Assembly (NCBI GenBank): GCA_963753185.1
Contig: CAVWBO010000007.1
Coordinates: 2,604,001-2,668,000, forward strand
DNA from: SZUA-442 sp963753185
Lineage (GTDB): Bacteria > Actinomycetota > Acidimicrobiia > Spongiisociales > UBA5794
Length of the DNA: 64,000 nt
Direction of reading: 5' to 3'
How positions within the stretch are numbered: the stretch's first letter is position 1; every line of letters begins with the position of its first letter. Both the position numbers and the translations under genes were made by a program. A model generated the notes under the pieces. That model had not been told where the DNA came from. It searched no databases and saw only the letters and a list, made by a program, of their open reading frames with translations. This document shows, one piece after another, positions 25,377 to 33,989 of the stretch.

Positions 25377-28300
25377 TCATGGCTTCTGGCACGTCAGCTC
25401 CTGCGTCAACCATCCCTGGATCTCGTCGAGCTCCCTGGCATTCTCGTCGATCGTCAGCTGGGACTTGAGGTCATCGAACGACGCTCCCGACAGCGTCCAT
25501 CCGAGGGGTGCCTGCACTCCGGGGTGTGCCCTGGTCGTGACACGGGCATAGCGGCTCGTGACAGGGATTCCGAATGCACGCCGGATGGTCACCGGTGACC
25601 CCGCAATCTCGAGGGGACGGTCGAACTCGATCGCTGCTTGTTCCCTGGCGTTGGCGATGCGCCCGAACTGGCTCGCCAGCAGGGTGCGGATCGGCACCAG
25701 GAGCTCGATCGGCGCTGTTCCCACCGGCGCGGTCCCCGGATTCTCGTACCCGTTGTCGATCTGGATGAGGAAGGGCACGATGCAGGTGTCGTTGGTCTGG
25801 TTGTACTCGTCGATGTCTGATTCGAGCCTCTGGTAGAGCTCGGTGAGCGTGCCTGCGCCGCTGCCCTCGCTGTATCCACCGTCGACGACGTAGGCGTCGA
25901 CGAGGCTCTCGCCACACTCGGAGAGGGATCCCCCGATCCTCGCCGAGGGTGTGATCACAGGGAACCGGGCAGACATCAGCACGGCGGTGGAGGTCTTGAT
26001 GTCCTGATCGGGGCAGAGGAAGTCGGCGAGGTCCTTGGTCGCTGCGAGTGTCGCTGTGTCCCCGACGGAGTCCTTCCTGCCCTCGAAGACCGACAGCGAG
26101 GTGCAGGTGTCCCCACGCGTGTGGGCCGTTGCCGACAGGACCGAACCGTTGAAGCGACAAGGGTCGTTCACGCTCGTACCGTTGAAGATCATCAGCGGCA
26201 ACGATGGATGGCGATCCCACACTTCGAACATCCCCTGCGACAGCAGGGAGGTCCCGTTCGGGTCCCACGACCGCTCCCAGCCGAGGGCCATGATCTCGGC
26301 ACGATCCCGAAGGTCCGGTCCGAACCCGACGAAGCTCCTCGGCGTGTCGACGAGCAGCATCCACGCCATGGCACTCGACAAGAAGTCGTCACCGAGGCGC
26401 TCCTTCACCCAGTCCTCTGACTCCTCGATACCCTCCGGATCTGTGACCGAGGCCGCCCATGCTGCAAGCCCGAGGCTCCCTCCAGAGACTCCCGACATGG
26501 CGGCGATCTGGCCGGGACCACCAGGACCCGGGCGGCATGTGTCGATGTCGAGCGACCCGACGAACAGGCAGTCGAGGACGTAGGACGACCATGCTGCCGC
26601 CCTGATCCCCCCGCCTGAGCTCGCGATGAGGACGAGGGGGATGGCCTTTCCCGTCGAAGGTTCGGTCGCGTTTCGTTCGACCCACCTATCGAAGACGTCG
26701 TCGACCGTGATACCACCCTCCGGTGTTGATCGTGCCGAAGCGATGATCGGCACGTCGTTGCTCTCCCCGATCGTGGCAATGCCTGCCAGCGAGACCCAGA
26801 CGAACATGAAGATGAACACCGGGAAGCGCTTGAGCCCGAACGCGGCGATGATCTTCGGCGGCCGGGTCGTCTCGGCGTACGCGACCGCGACCGCGGCAAA
26901 CCCGGCGATCAGCATCGTCCCGAGGAGGACGACGGCGACCGTGCCAACCCGGGTCGGCACCGTCAGCGGTTCGGCAACCATGGCGATCCCGGCGATCACG
27001 GCAACGGCGCTGACGATGACGATGAGCGGCTGGACGCGCAGCCACGGGAGTCGATCCCTGGCGAACCGGCTCGGTAGCGAGTCGTGGTCGTAGGAGAAGT
27101 AGAACGGCATCGACCCGTAGGCGATCAGGAGCCCCAGGAAGGCGAGCGCCACCGGCGACAGCTCACGGTCGCCTGTGGCGATCCACAGCACCACACCGAA
27201 TGTGGAGACGCCTGCGACCACCACCAGCTCGAGTCCACCCATCCGTGACCAGCTCTTGGTGTGGATCCGATGGATGCCGAGGATGAACGGGATGAGCGCG
27301 AACACGAGCCACGCGTCGGCGTGGCGCGCGAATACGAGCTGGGTTGTCGCCGCTCGGATGGTGACGATGCCCACGATGAGGTAGATCGCCGCGCCGAGGA
27401 CTCTCGGGAACCATCGCTTGATCACCCTGTCGATGTCGCGATCCCCCCTGACGAAGGGTCGGGTCGGAATCGGGATGCCGAACAGCCAGAGGATGGCGAT
27501 GATGCCCGCGGGGATGACGAATCCGAGCCCAGCGGGGATCCCGAGCGCCCCGACGAGAACGACCTGGATGACCGCCCCTCCGAGGATCGCCACGGTGACG
27601 ATCCTGCGCAGCGGTGTCGGCGTCGAGCTCCACGGGAGCTTGACGTGTGCCGGTGTCGGCGGGTTCCCAGCCTCGGAGGCCTCCTTCTCGACACGGAGGC
27701 GTTCGAGTGCGGACGCCGATGTCCAGTGGACGAGGACGGCGAGTGCCGTCGCCATGGCGACGGTGATGAAGGCGACAGACACGGTCCACCGCCTCACGAC
27801 GTCCGCCACCTGGGCCATGCTGAGGATCGCCGCGAGGAAGACCACCACGAAGATCTGACCACGCACCGAGACCAACGCATCGCCGACCCACCGATACCTC
27901 GCGATCCGGAAGGCTATGGACAGGACGGCCACGGCGACGAGCGCGTACCACGCGAGCGTTCGGAACAGCGCGGCGAACCACATCACGCGCACCGTCCAGG
28001 GAGCAATCGCATCGGGGACCGTCCACGCGCTGTGTATGACGATCCATGTCATGAGGTTCTCCACCAGGTCGGAGGTCACGAGGACGACGAGCGCAAGGAA
28101 GCCGACACCGTTGACGAGGCGATAGCTGCCCAGGGGTGGGCCGTCGAGGTGGTCTGGCGGTGTTCGGCGTGCGTGGAGGAGGAGCAGCAGGACGCACGTC
28201 GCGTACGCGGGGATCATCACCAGGCTGTCGAGGGCGAGGTAGGCGGTCGCCACGGCGTACCCGGTTGCGAACTGCCCTCCGACGTCTTCGGCGTACTCGG

Positions 28301-29114
28301 CCCAGTTGCCGACGCGTGACAGGATCTCGGCCGGTTTGACGCTGAGGTCGAGGTCGAACACGGATGCAAGGCCATTCATGCCGACCGACGCCCCACCGGT
28401 GGGATGCATCCCCTTGAGGAGTGCGTCGAGCTGGGACAGCACGGTGTAGCCGACGACGACGGTCAGGGCGGCGAAGGTGAAGAGGACCAGCCAACGCGGG
28501 CCTCCCCGTGCATCGGTATGGAAGAGATAGGCGTCCATCCGGCGCGCGACACGGGATTTGGAAACGGCGGTCTCGATATCGCGGAAGAGGCCGTGGCGTA
28601 CCCACCAGACGGGGACGACGAGCATCAGGAGGCTCACCGTGATCACGAGCACGTACCAGAAGGCGTCTGGTTGCTCCCCGAAGCGTCCCCATTCCCTCGT
28701 CCAGGACATCAGGACGATGAGGATTGCGCCCCCTGTCGCGAGCCAGGTGGCGAAGATCGCCCGTGAGTCGCTCAGGACGGGCCGGGGGGTCGCACCCGGC
28801 GGCTGGTGTGTGGTGTCGTACCAGCGCACCATGCGGCGCTCGAGGGCGGCGCACACGATGATCGAGACGACCCAGATCGGGGCGACGATGTCCGCGACGA
28901 TGTCGCGCTTGCCGATGTCCCAGGGAAGCCCGCGGATGAACCACCCGTGCGCGTTCTGCACCACGCCGAGCTGCGTGATTACGAAAAGGAGGATCGGTGT
29001 GAGGAGCGCGAATACCCACCCCGCCGTCCGTGACGGCGTCCACCGCCTCCAGCCCGCCATTGGTCGGGGCGCTGGCAGGCTATCCGGCGGATCCTGTGGG
29101 ATTCCTTCGCCCAT
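25377..29114 (-). CDS. large polytopic membrane protein with C-terminal patatin-like lipase domain
   Basis: From ATG 29114 the product is 1245 residues. The first 800 residues contain many membrane helices separated by short loops. The last 400 residues form a patatin-like phospholipase domain: oxyanion hole SSGGGIRAAAW near residue 835, nucleophile elbow MSGVSGGSLG (G-x-S-x-G) near 872 and the dyad aspartate in VDGGYSEGSG near 1078. It should act on lipids at the membrane. The downstream acyltransferase, seven bases away, suggests a deacylation/reacylation pair in envelope lipid remodelling; that is inference. An in-frame start at 29255 exists but gives an unnatural Cys/Arg-rich N-terminus. 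Confidence 0.82.
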   Translation of the reverse strand: MGEGIPQDPPDSLPAPRPMAGWRRWTPSRTAGWVFALLTPILLFVITQLGVVQNAHGWFIRGLPWDIGKRDIVADIVAPIWVVSIIVCAALERRMVRWYDTTHQPPGATPRPVLSDSRAIFATWLATGGAILIVLMSWTREWGRFGEQPDAFWYVLVITVSLLMLVVPVWWVRHGLFRDIETAVSKSRVARRMDAYLFHTDARGGPRWLVLFTFAALTVVVGYTVLSQLDALLKGMHPTGGASVGMNGLASVFDLDLSVKPAEILSRVGNWAEYAEDVGGQFATGYAVATAYLALDSLVMIPAYATCVLLLLLHARRTPPDHLDGPPLGSYRLVNGVGFLALVVLVTSDLVENLMTWIVIHSAWTVPDAIAPWTVRVMWFAALFRTLAWYALVAVAVLSIAFRIARYRWVGDALVSVRGQIFVVVFLAAILSMAQVADVVRRWTVSVAFITVAMATALAVLVHWTSASALERLRVEKEASEAGNPPTPAHVKLPWSSTPTPLRRIVTVAILGGAVIQVVLVGALGIPAGLGFVIPAGIIAILWLFGIPIPTRPFVRGDRDIDRVIKRWFPRVLGAAIYLIVGIVTIRAATTQLVFARHADAWLVFALIPFILGIHRIHTKSWSRMGGLELVVVAGVSTFGVVLWIATGDRELSPVALAFLGLLIAYGSMPFYFSYDHDSLPSRFARDRLPWLRVQPLIVIVSAVAVIAGIAMVAEPLTVPTRVGTVAVVLLGTMLIAGFAAVAVAYAETTRPPKIIAAFGLKRFPVFIFMFVWVSLAGIATIGESNDVPIIASARSTPEGGITVDDVFDRWVERNATEPSTGKAIPLVLIASSGGGIRAAAWSSYVLDCLFVGSLDIDTCRPGPGGPGQIAAMSGVSGGSLGLAAWAASVTDPEGIEESEDWVKERLGDDFLSSAMAWMLLVDTPRSFVGFGPDLRDRAEIMALGWERSWDPNGTSLLSQGMFEVWDRHPSLPLMIFNGTSVNDPCRFNGSVLSATAHTRGDTCTSLSVFEGRKDSVGDTATLAATKDLADFLCPDQDIKTSTAVLMSARFPVITPSARIGGSLSECGESLVDAYVVDGGYSEGSGAGTLTELYQRLESDIDEYNQTNDTCIVPFLIQIDNGYENPGTAPVGTAPIELLVPIRTLLASQFGRIANAREQAAIEFDRPLEIAGSPVTIRRAFGIPVTSRYARVTTRAHPGVQAPLGWTLSGASFDDLKSQLTIDENARELDEIQGWLTQELTCQKP

Positions 29115-29221
29115 GATCCCCGTTCCAATTCCAAGTGTGGCACACACGTACCGTCGCCGGGGGCTGCATCTGTGGGCCCGCGACCTTCCATCGGTGCATG
29201 CACTGGTGTAGTCTGACTTGC

Positions 29222-29416
29222 ATGCAGAGCACGAGCGTTCGAATCGATCATGCAACCCACAGGGAGCTCAAGCGCCTCGCCGACGAGCTGGGCACGACCG
29301 TGGGCGAGACTGTGGCACTGGCGGTACGGCGCCTCCGTCAGGACCGCATCGGGGAAGAGCTCACCGTTATCCAGAGGGACGAGGAAGTGGCCTGGCTCGA
29401 TGCTGACCTCGGGTGA
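29222..29416 (+). CDS. ribbon-helix-helix-type antitoxin of MazF-like pair
   Basis: The 64-residue protein starts MQSTSVRIDHATHRELKRLADELG, a ribbon-helix-helix-like strand and helix, continues with TVGETVALAVRRLRQDRIGEEL and ends in an acidic tail (DEEVAWLDADLG). Its stop lies 17 bases inside the toxin gene, so the two are coupled. TAGTCT (29209-29214) ends seven bases before the ATG, suggesting a leaderless transcript. It probably binds its own promoter and neutralises the toxin. Confidence 0.8.
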   Translation: MQSTSVRIDHATHRELKRLADELGTTVGETVALAVRRLRQDRIGEELTVIQRDEEVAWLDADLG

Positions 29417-29750
29417 TGTCGTAGAGCTCGATCTCGGGTTCCCCACGGGTCGCGAGGCAGGCTTCCGCCATCCCGCGGTGGTCGTCACCGCCCAACGCAT
29501 CCTCGACGCGCAGCCGAGCGTGATCCACGTGGTTCCCGTGACCACCACGATTCGGGACTTCACCTCCGAGATCACCGTCGAACCCGACCATGCGAACGGC
29601 CTGCAACGACAGTCCGCCGCACAGTGCCAGCACATTCGGGCCGTCTCGGCGGGAAGGGTCGATCAGATCCGCGGGAACGTCGGCCCAACCGTCCTCAGCC
29701 AGATCCGTGAGACCGTGGGCCTCGTCCTCGACATCCCCATTCGCCTCTAG
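29400..29750 (+). CDS. MazF/PemK-family endoribonuclease toxin
   Basis: The 116-residue product has the MazF fold pattern: SGDVVELDLGFPTGREAGFRHPAVVV (the usual G-D-[IV]-x-x-[VL] strand and R-P-[AV]-[LV]-[VI] strand), VIHVVPVTTTIR, and a C-terminal QHIRAVSAGRVDQIRGNVG with the typical D-x-x-R and L-[GD] turn. MazF enzymes cut mRNA at short sequences; the ATG at 29400 overlaps the antitoxin gene end. The pair sits at the left edge of a region rich in fragments and foreign-looking DNA. Confidence 0.85.
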   Translation: MLTSGDVVELDLGFPTGREAGFRHPAVVVTAQRILDAQPSVIHVVPVTTTIRDFTSEITVEPDHANGLQRQSAAQCQHIRAVSAGRVDQIRGNVGPTVLSQIRETVGLVLDIPIRL

Positions 29751-29773
29751 GTTTCCCCTCGATCAAGGCCGGC

Positions 29774-30610
29774 CTATCGGTTCTCCCCTACGCGCTCCGG
29801 GGCCGGACTCAGGAGGAAATCGGTTGCGACCTCGATGGTCATGGCAGTCCCCTTCTCGTACAGATGGCGGTACCGCGCGTCCCCCAGGGCCACCGTCGCG
29901 GCGTCGATGCCTGCCTGGAGCTGACGGTTGTAGAACGGTGCCTTCTCCATGATGAAATGCGCATCGCCGGCGCCGTAGAGGACCGCTGCGCGTTCGGCGT
30001 CGCCGGACAGGGCTGCAAAGAGCCCGGCTTGGAGGAATGCCATGCCGGAGGACACGGATGCCCCCGTCTCGAGGGCAGCCCGAGCGGAGAGGCGGTTCTG
30101 CCCGATGGCGCGTTCGCGTTCGCCTGCCGTCCACACGCTGAACGCCAGGTTGTGCAGTGCGACGGGCCGCATGAGGGGATCGGCACCGGGCTGTGTCGAC
30201 AGCTCCATGCTCTCGTGGGCGTATCGAAGCTTGACGTCCAGTCCCTGGTCTCCGACGTTCGGGATGAACATGTTTGCGTGCATCTGCCCGTAGGGGTCGC
30301 CGACGGCGACGAACCGCCTCCTCCCCTCTTCGAGCATGTGACGGACCTCGTCGCTCTCGTCCCCACCCCACAGCCGAGCCTGCCCAAGCAGGGTGAGTGG
30401 CCACGCGGTGCCCTCCTCGTAGCCGATCTGGTTGCACGTCCCGAGGCTCTCCTGGAGCAGTGCCAGGGCGGTGGGGACATCGCCGACCGAGAATGCGAGG
30501 TGCCCGCGACGCGCCAGGGATGGAGTGTGACACGCACCCGGATGCGAACAAGCTGAGAAGGCAGTGCGGGCCGCGGCCAAGCCTGCAGCGCGCGTGAAGC
30601 TGTCGTTCAC
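29774..30610 (-). CDS. C-terminal helical (TPR-like) fragment of a large regulator
   Basis: The 278 visible residues look like the C-terminal TPR-like part of LuxR- or cyclase-type STAND regulators: GHLAFSVGDVPTALALLQESLG, AVALHNLAFSVWTAGERERAIGQNR and AAVLYGAGDA. No ATPase, cyclase or HTH domain is present. The reading frame runs upstream past the nominal GTG 30610 to about 30640, where the sequence changes to DNA of another style, so the gene appears cut at its 5' end. It is probably non-functional or a relic. Confidence 0.5.
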   Translation of the reverse strand: MNDSFTRAAGLAAARTAFSACSHPGACHTPSLARRGHLAFSVGDVPTALALLQESLGTCNQIGYEEGTAWPLTLLGQARLWGGDESDEVRHMLEEGRRRFVAVGDPYGQMHANMFIPNVGDQGLDVKLRYAHESMELSTQPGADPLMRPVALHNLAFSVWTAGERERAIGQNRLSARAALETGASVSSGMAFLQAGLFAALSGDAERAAVLYGAGDAHFIMEKAPFYNRQLQAGIDAATVALGDARYRHLYEKGTAMTIEVATDFLLSPAPERVGENR

Positions 30611-30639
30611 CGGCTCGAGGCGCTGCCCGGTATCATCGC

Positions 30640-30810
30640 CCCGTTGGAGGCGAGATCCCCAAGCTGGAGGAGTATCTGGCGGCCCCTGATCTCTTCACTG
30701 AAGACCCGATCACGCTCTGCAAAGGGACCGAGGCATTGGTGGAGCGCCAGAAGGCGCTGGCGGCCGCCGAGGAAGAATGGCTGGAACTGAAAGCGAAAGC
30801 CGAAAGGTGA
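30640..30810 (+). pseudogene. 3' end of an ABC-F ATPase gene, foreign style
   Basis: About 50 codons in one frame, ending at TGA 30808-30810, read EIPKLEEYLAAPDLF, ALVERQKALAAAEEEWLEL and KAKAER. This is the coiled-coil tail of an ABC-F protein and has no ATPase domain in front of it. Codon choice and wording resemble alphaproteobacterial proteins. It is followed by an intact paiB-type gene in the same style. Confidence 0.65.
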
Positions 30811-30858
30811 GGGCAGGCGGCACGACCTGATCCCGCATGAGGAAAGAACCGCAGGCTG

Positions 30859-31482
30859 ATGTATTTGCCCGAGCATTTCCGAGAGACCGATCCTGCCGAA
30901 GTGGTAGATCTGATCGCGACCTATCCCTTGGCGACGATTGTGGCGCAGACGGATCAGGGGTTGGTCGCGAACCACATCCCCGTGATGGCCGAGGGCGAGA
31001 CGGCCCTGATCGGCCATGTCGCCCTCAACAATGACATGCACCGGATCATGCCCGATGGCACGCCGGTTCTAGCGATCTTCCGGGGGCAGGATGGCTATGT
31101 CTCGCCCAATCTCTACCCGACCAAGGCCGCGCATCATCGCCATGTGCCGACGTGGAACTATCAGGTGGTGCATGTGGCCGGGCGGATCAGTTTTCAGCAT
31201 GATGACAAGGCCAAGCGCGCCGTGGTGGGGCGGCTGACGCGGGATCACGAGCGGGCGATGAATGGAGACGCAGGCTGGCGGATGGCCGATGCGCCGCGCG
31301 ACTATATGGATGGGATGCTGGCCGCGATTGTGGCGTTTCGCATCGAGATCACGGGGATTACCGCCAAGGCCAAGCTCAGCCAGAACCGCGAGGCAGTGGA
31401 TCACGCGGGCGTGGCCGAGTCGTTTGAGGCGCGGGGTTTGGACGCGATGGCAGCAAGGATGAGGCGCGACAGTGCCAACTGA
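30859..31482 (+). CDS. PaiB-like FMN-binding negative transcriptional regulator
   Basis: The 207-residue protein matches the FMN-binding PaiB family: MYLPEHFRETDPAEVVDLI, YPLATIVAQTDQGLVANHIPV, GHVALNNDMHR, FRGQDGYVSPNLYPTK, VPTWNYQVVHVAGR and the C-terminal KLSQNREAVDH. The fold is a split barrel. Base and codon use (many GCG, CGC, GAT) differ from the neighbours and look alphaproteobacterial, as does the ABC-F tail just upstream. It is complete and could be functional, but may come from a transferred segment or a chimeric contig. Confidence 0.88.
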   Translation: MYLPEHFRETDPAEVVDLIATYPLATIVAQTDQGLVANHIPVMAEGETALIGHVALNNDMHRIMPDGTPVLAIFRGQDGYVSPNLYPTKAAHHRHVPTWNYQVVHVAGRISFQHDDKAKRAVVGRLTRDHERAMNGDAGWRMADAPRDYMDGMLAAIVAFRIEITGITAKAKLSQNREAVDHAGVAESFEARGLDAMAARMRRDSAN

Positions 31483-31628
31483 CGCGTCTGGCATGAAATG
31501 GCGGAGGGGCATGCCCGCCGTTTCGTTCTTCGTCAATGACTTGTGCCGCGAAGCTCAACATCCTGGTGGCCGCGGTCGGGATCGTCATGTCCAGCGTCTG
31601 ACGCCCCGATGAGGAACGATCTGCTGTC

Positions 31629-31860
31629 GTCGTGCACGTGGCCTAGGCGGAGTCGACCGGTTCCTCGGCATCGACGTGGCCGCCAGCCTTCGAGCGGCGG
31701 GCCGGGTACGCCCCCATGATGAGCGCACCGACGATCGCCGCGATGGGGATGATCCAGTTCACGGTGGCGTCCGCCGCGGCGAGCCCGAAGTACGACACGG
31801 CTGCAGCCGCGCCGGCGACGAGGAGGACTCCGGAGATGACGTAACCGGTGCGAGAGACCA
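31629..31860 (-). pseudogene. duplicated 3' fragment of the acyltransferase gene
   Basis: The minus strand encodes RTGYVISGVLLVAGAAAAV, then a YFGLAAADATVNWIIPIAA segment, ending AEEPVDSA. This nearly equals the last 70 residues of the acyltransferase at 24011-25369. The similarity continues past the stop into the last codons of the CPBP gene (GTCGTGCACGTG then CTAGGCGGAGTCGACCGG). Identity is high but not complete, so this is an older duplicate or a homologous piece from a related genome. The rest of the gene is missing. Confidence 0.75.
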
Positions 31861-31864
31861 GCAT

Positions 31865-32256
31865 GATCGACCTCGATGCAGGCAGCGGTCCTCCGGGCCA
31901 TCACTCGAGGACGATGATTGGCACGTCGATGTCGACGCGCCCGACGTCGACCACATCTTGCGCCACGAGGCGGAACCGCTCTCCGACGTCCGGCGATACA
32001 AGCGCAAGGTCCACGAACCGCTGGACCCCACCGTCGTCGTCCCGATCGTTGCCTGGCTCGACGCACGTACCGCCCAGGACAACCCGCGGACGAGCGAAGT
32101 CGGCGAGGCGAAGTCGGCTGGGCCAGGCGGCACACGCCTCCCCGCCACCCGGCTCGGATCGGTGACGACGGCGTTCGAGATCCAGCCACAGAGAGAACAA
32201 GGAGCGGCACCTCCGCTCGGGCGGTGCCGCTCAATGACTCGGATCGTGGTGCCGAG
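31865..32256. other. 392-base stretch without a recognisable gene
   Basis: No convincing coding region was found. Around 31900-32110 open frames exist on both strands with protein-like composition (plus: DVDAPDVDHILRHEAEPL; minus: FVDLALVSPDVGERFRLV), but neither has a good start, a ribosome binding site or a family I recognise. Given the fragments to the left it may be another gene remnant. Confidence 0.35.
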
Positions 32257-32511
32257 CTACCCGGTGGGTGCTGAAGGCTCGGCTTCGCCTCGGTAGTACG
32301 CCCACTCCTCGACTTCGGTGCCGTCCTCGAAGACGCAGTAGCCGATCTGGTTGCCGCTCTCGTCGGTCCGGATGTCGACGGTGCCGCCCTGCTCCACGCA
32401 GTACACGGATGCAGGGTTCGCGATTCCCGTCTCGCCGTTGTCTTCATCGTCACCGGCACATCCTGAGAGGCTCAGGACGACAGCGAGGGCGATTGCGATG
32501 GCGCCCTTCAT
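32257..32511 (-). CDS. DUF333 lipoprotein
   Basis: The 84-residue protein has a short lipoprotein signal (VVLSLSGCAG) and the DUF333 core: ANPASVYCVEQGGTVDIR, GNQIGYCVFEDGTEVEEWAYYRGE. The N-P-A-[SA]-x-x-C and C-x-F-x-D-G-[ST]-x-C/E-x-W patterns define this family, which is often mis-named 'hemolysin'. It should be anchored on the outer face of the membrane. GAGGAGG precedes the ATG. Function is unknown. Confidence 0.88.
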   Translation of the reverse strand: MKGAIAIALAVVLSLSGCAGDDEDNGETGIANPASVYCVEQGGTVDIRTDESGNQIGYCVFEDGTEVEEWAYYRGEAEPSAPTG

Positions 32512-32688
32512 GGTTGCCCTCCTCGGGTACGTGAGCCCTCGATACGGCGGTGAGGGGTATCGACATCTCCTCGACCAAGTCCCCTCTCGGCCGGATGGCG
32601 GGCCCGGGGTCCTTACCGACCGTTACCCCGATAGGACGTTCACGGCTCCATCGCGGTTCCTCCGTCGGGACACCATCCCGCCGAGCCG

Positions 32689-33354
32689 CTACTCCTCGTC
32701 GTTCACGGGTGCGAGGCCTTCTGGTGCGAGGCCTTCGCCCTTGACGAACCAGGCGATCCCGAACGCCCACAGCGCGACCGACTCGAGCCAGAAAACCGGT
32801 CTCAAATCGTCCACGCCGGTGTCACGGAAGAACCAGCCGTGGATTCCGATGAGGGCGATGCAGCCCAGGATCGTTACCCCGCTGATGCGATAGATCCGGT
32901 TCCGGAGCACCTTCTCCGGTGTCGGCTCCCCGCCCGTCTTCGTGAACTGCCACAGCGCGAAGTACGCCAGGGTGAGGAACAGCAGCAACGCAGACACCAT
33001 GTGGACGCCCTGGACGAAGCCCACACTGCTGGTCGTCGGGAACAACGCGACACCGATCGCGAACACACCGCCGAGGTTGCTCGCCACCTTGTCCGAAGGC
33101 AGGAACCGCGGCTGGTCTGGGTCTCGGTCGTATCCGAGGTAGAAGGAGAGGAAGACCCCGATGGCGAACAGGATCCCAACGAATGCGTCGCCCATCACGG
33201 TGTCGACGTAGTCGCTGATCGTGGGTTGGAGCCCCTGGTCAGGTGCGAGCACGAGTACGCCGAGCGCGAGGATCACCGGCATGGCGATGCCGAGAACGCC
33301 GATCGCCTTGCGCAGCGCGAGGTACGAGCGGACGTGCGAGTCCGACTCACCCAT
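32689..33354 (-). CDS. DUF998-like seven-helix membrane protein
   Basis: The 221-residue protein has about seven hydrophobic segments, beginning IGVLGIAMPVILALGVLVL and including VGILFAIGVFLSFYLGYDRD, NLGGVFAIGVALFPTTS and HMVSALLLFLTLAYFAL. A conserved-looking SDYVDTVMGDAFVG and FPT(S) loop resemble DUF998-type or related uncharacterised membrane proteins. AAGGAGG eight bases before ATG 33354 fixes the start over the longer ATG-GTG at 33375. It lies between the DUF333 gene and the DUF2589 operon. Confidence 0.65.
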   Translation of the reverse strand: MGESDSHVRSYLALRKAIGVLGIAMPVILALGVLVLAPDQGLQPTISDYVDTVMGDAFVGILFAIGVFLSFYLGYDRDPDQPRFLPSDKVASNLGGVFAIGVALFPTTSSVGFVQGVHMVSALLLFLTLAYFALWQFTKTGGEPTPEKVLRNRIYRISGVTILGCIALIGIHGWFFRDTGVDDLRPVFWLESVALWAFGIAWFVKGEGLAPEGLAPVNDEE

Positions 33355-33404
33355 TGCGCCTCCTTCCGTACACACGCGATCCTACGCGAACAGCCATCGG
33401 GCGA

Positions 33405-33983
33405 TCAGGCACCGTTCCACGCATCCCGGGTGAGCGCGCGATCCATCACGATGAGCGCGTCGGACGGCCCGACGAGGCTCAGGAGGTGCACGGCGCCGCC
33501 ACTCAACTCCGGATCGGCCACGACGGCGCTCCAGATCGACGACACGGCTGCCGCGTGATCGCCAGGCGACGGGTGGCCGTTGACCATACCCTTCACCCTT
33601 GCGGCGATGGTGAGCTGCCGTGCAAGCCGATCCGCCTCATCGAGACGCGCCTCATCCGACGCGATCCGAGAAGCCAGGAGATCGGCGGCCTCCGCCAGCA
33701 CCTCCGCGGCCACGGCCCTCACGACCTTGCGCCTCGCAAGGTTCCCCGTCACCACGACGCCGTCTGGCACGACGCCCCGGCTCGCCGAGTCGAGCCGGGC
33801 GCGCAGTGCCGCGATGCTCCCCGCAGCAGGCATCCGATTGCGTTCGAGGACACCCTCGGCCTCGACCAGCCACGCCCTCACGGCGATCGGGCCGTCGGAC
33901 GATCGCGCATCGAGCGCATCGACGATGCCGGGCAGCTCGAGCAACAGCCGGTGGAACTCCTCGAGGTTGACGACGGGTAACAC
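33405..33983 (-). CDS. uncharacterised protein, third gene of DUF2589 operon
   Basis: I do not recognise this 192-residue soluble protein. It is mostly helical, with FHRLLLELPGIVDALDARSS, RAWLVEAEGVLERNRM, ASRGVVPDGVVVTGNLARRK and a C-terminal SLVGPSDALIVMDRAL. The start is GTG 33983, only six bases after the stop of the preceding gene, which argues for co-translation with it. No membrane segment or signal peptide is present. Confidence 0.6.
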   Translation of the reverse strand: MLPVVNLEEFHRLLLELPGIVDALDARSSDGPIAVRAWLVEAEGVLERNRMPAAGSIAALRARLDSASRGVVPDGVVVTGNLARRKVVRAVAAEVLAEAADLLASRIASDEARLDEADRLARQLTIAARVKGMVNGHPSPGDHAAAVSSIWSAVVADPELSGGAVHLLSLVGPSDALIVMDRALTRDAWNGA

Positions 33984-33989
33984 CGCCGA

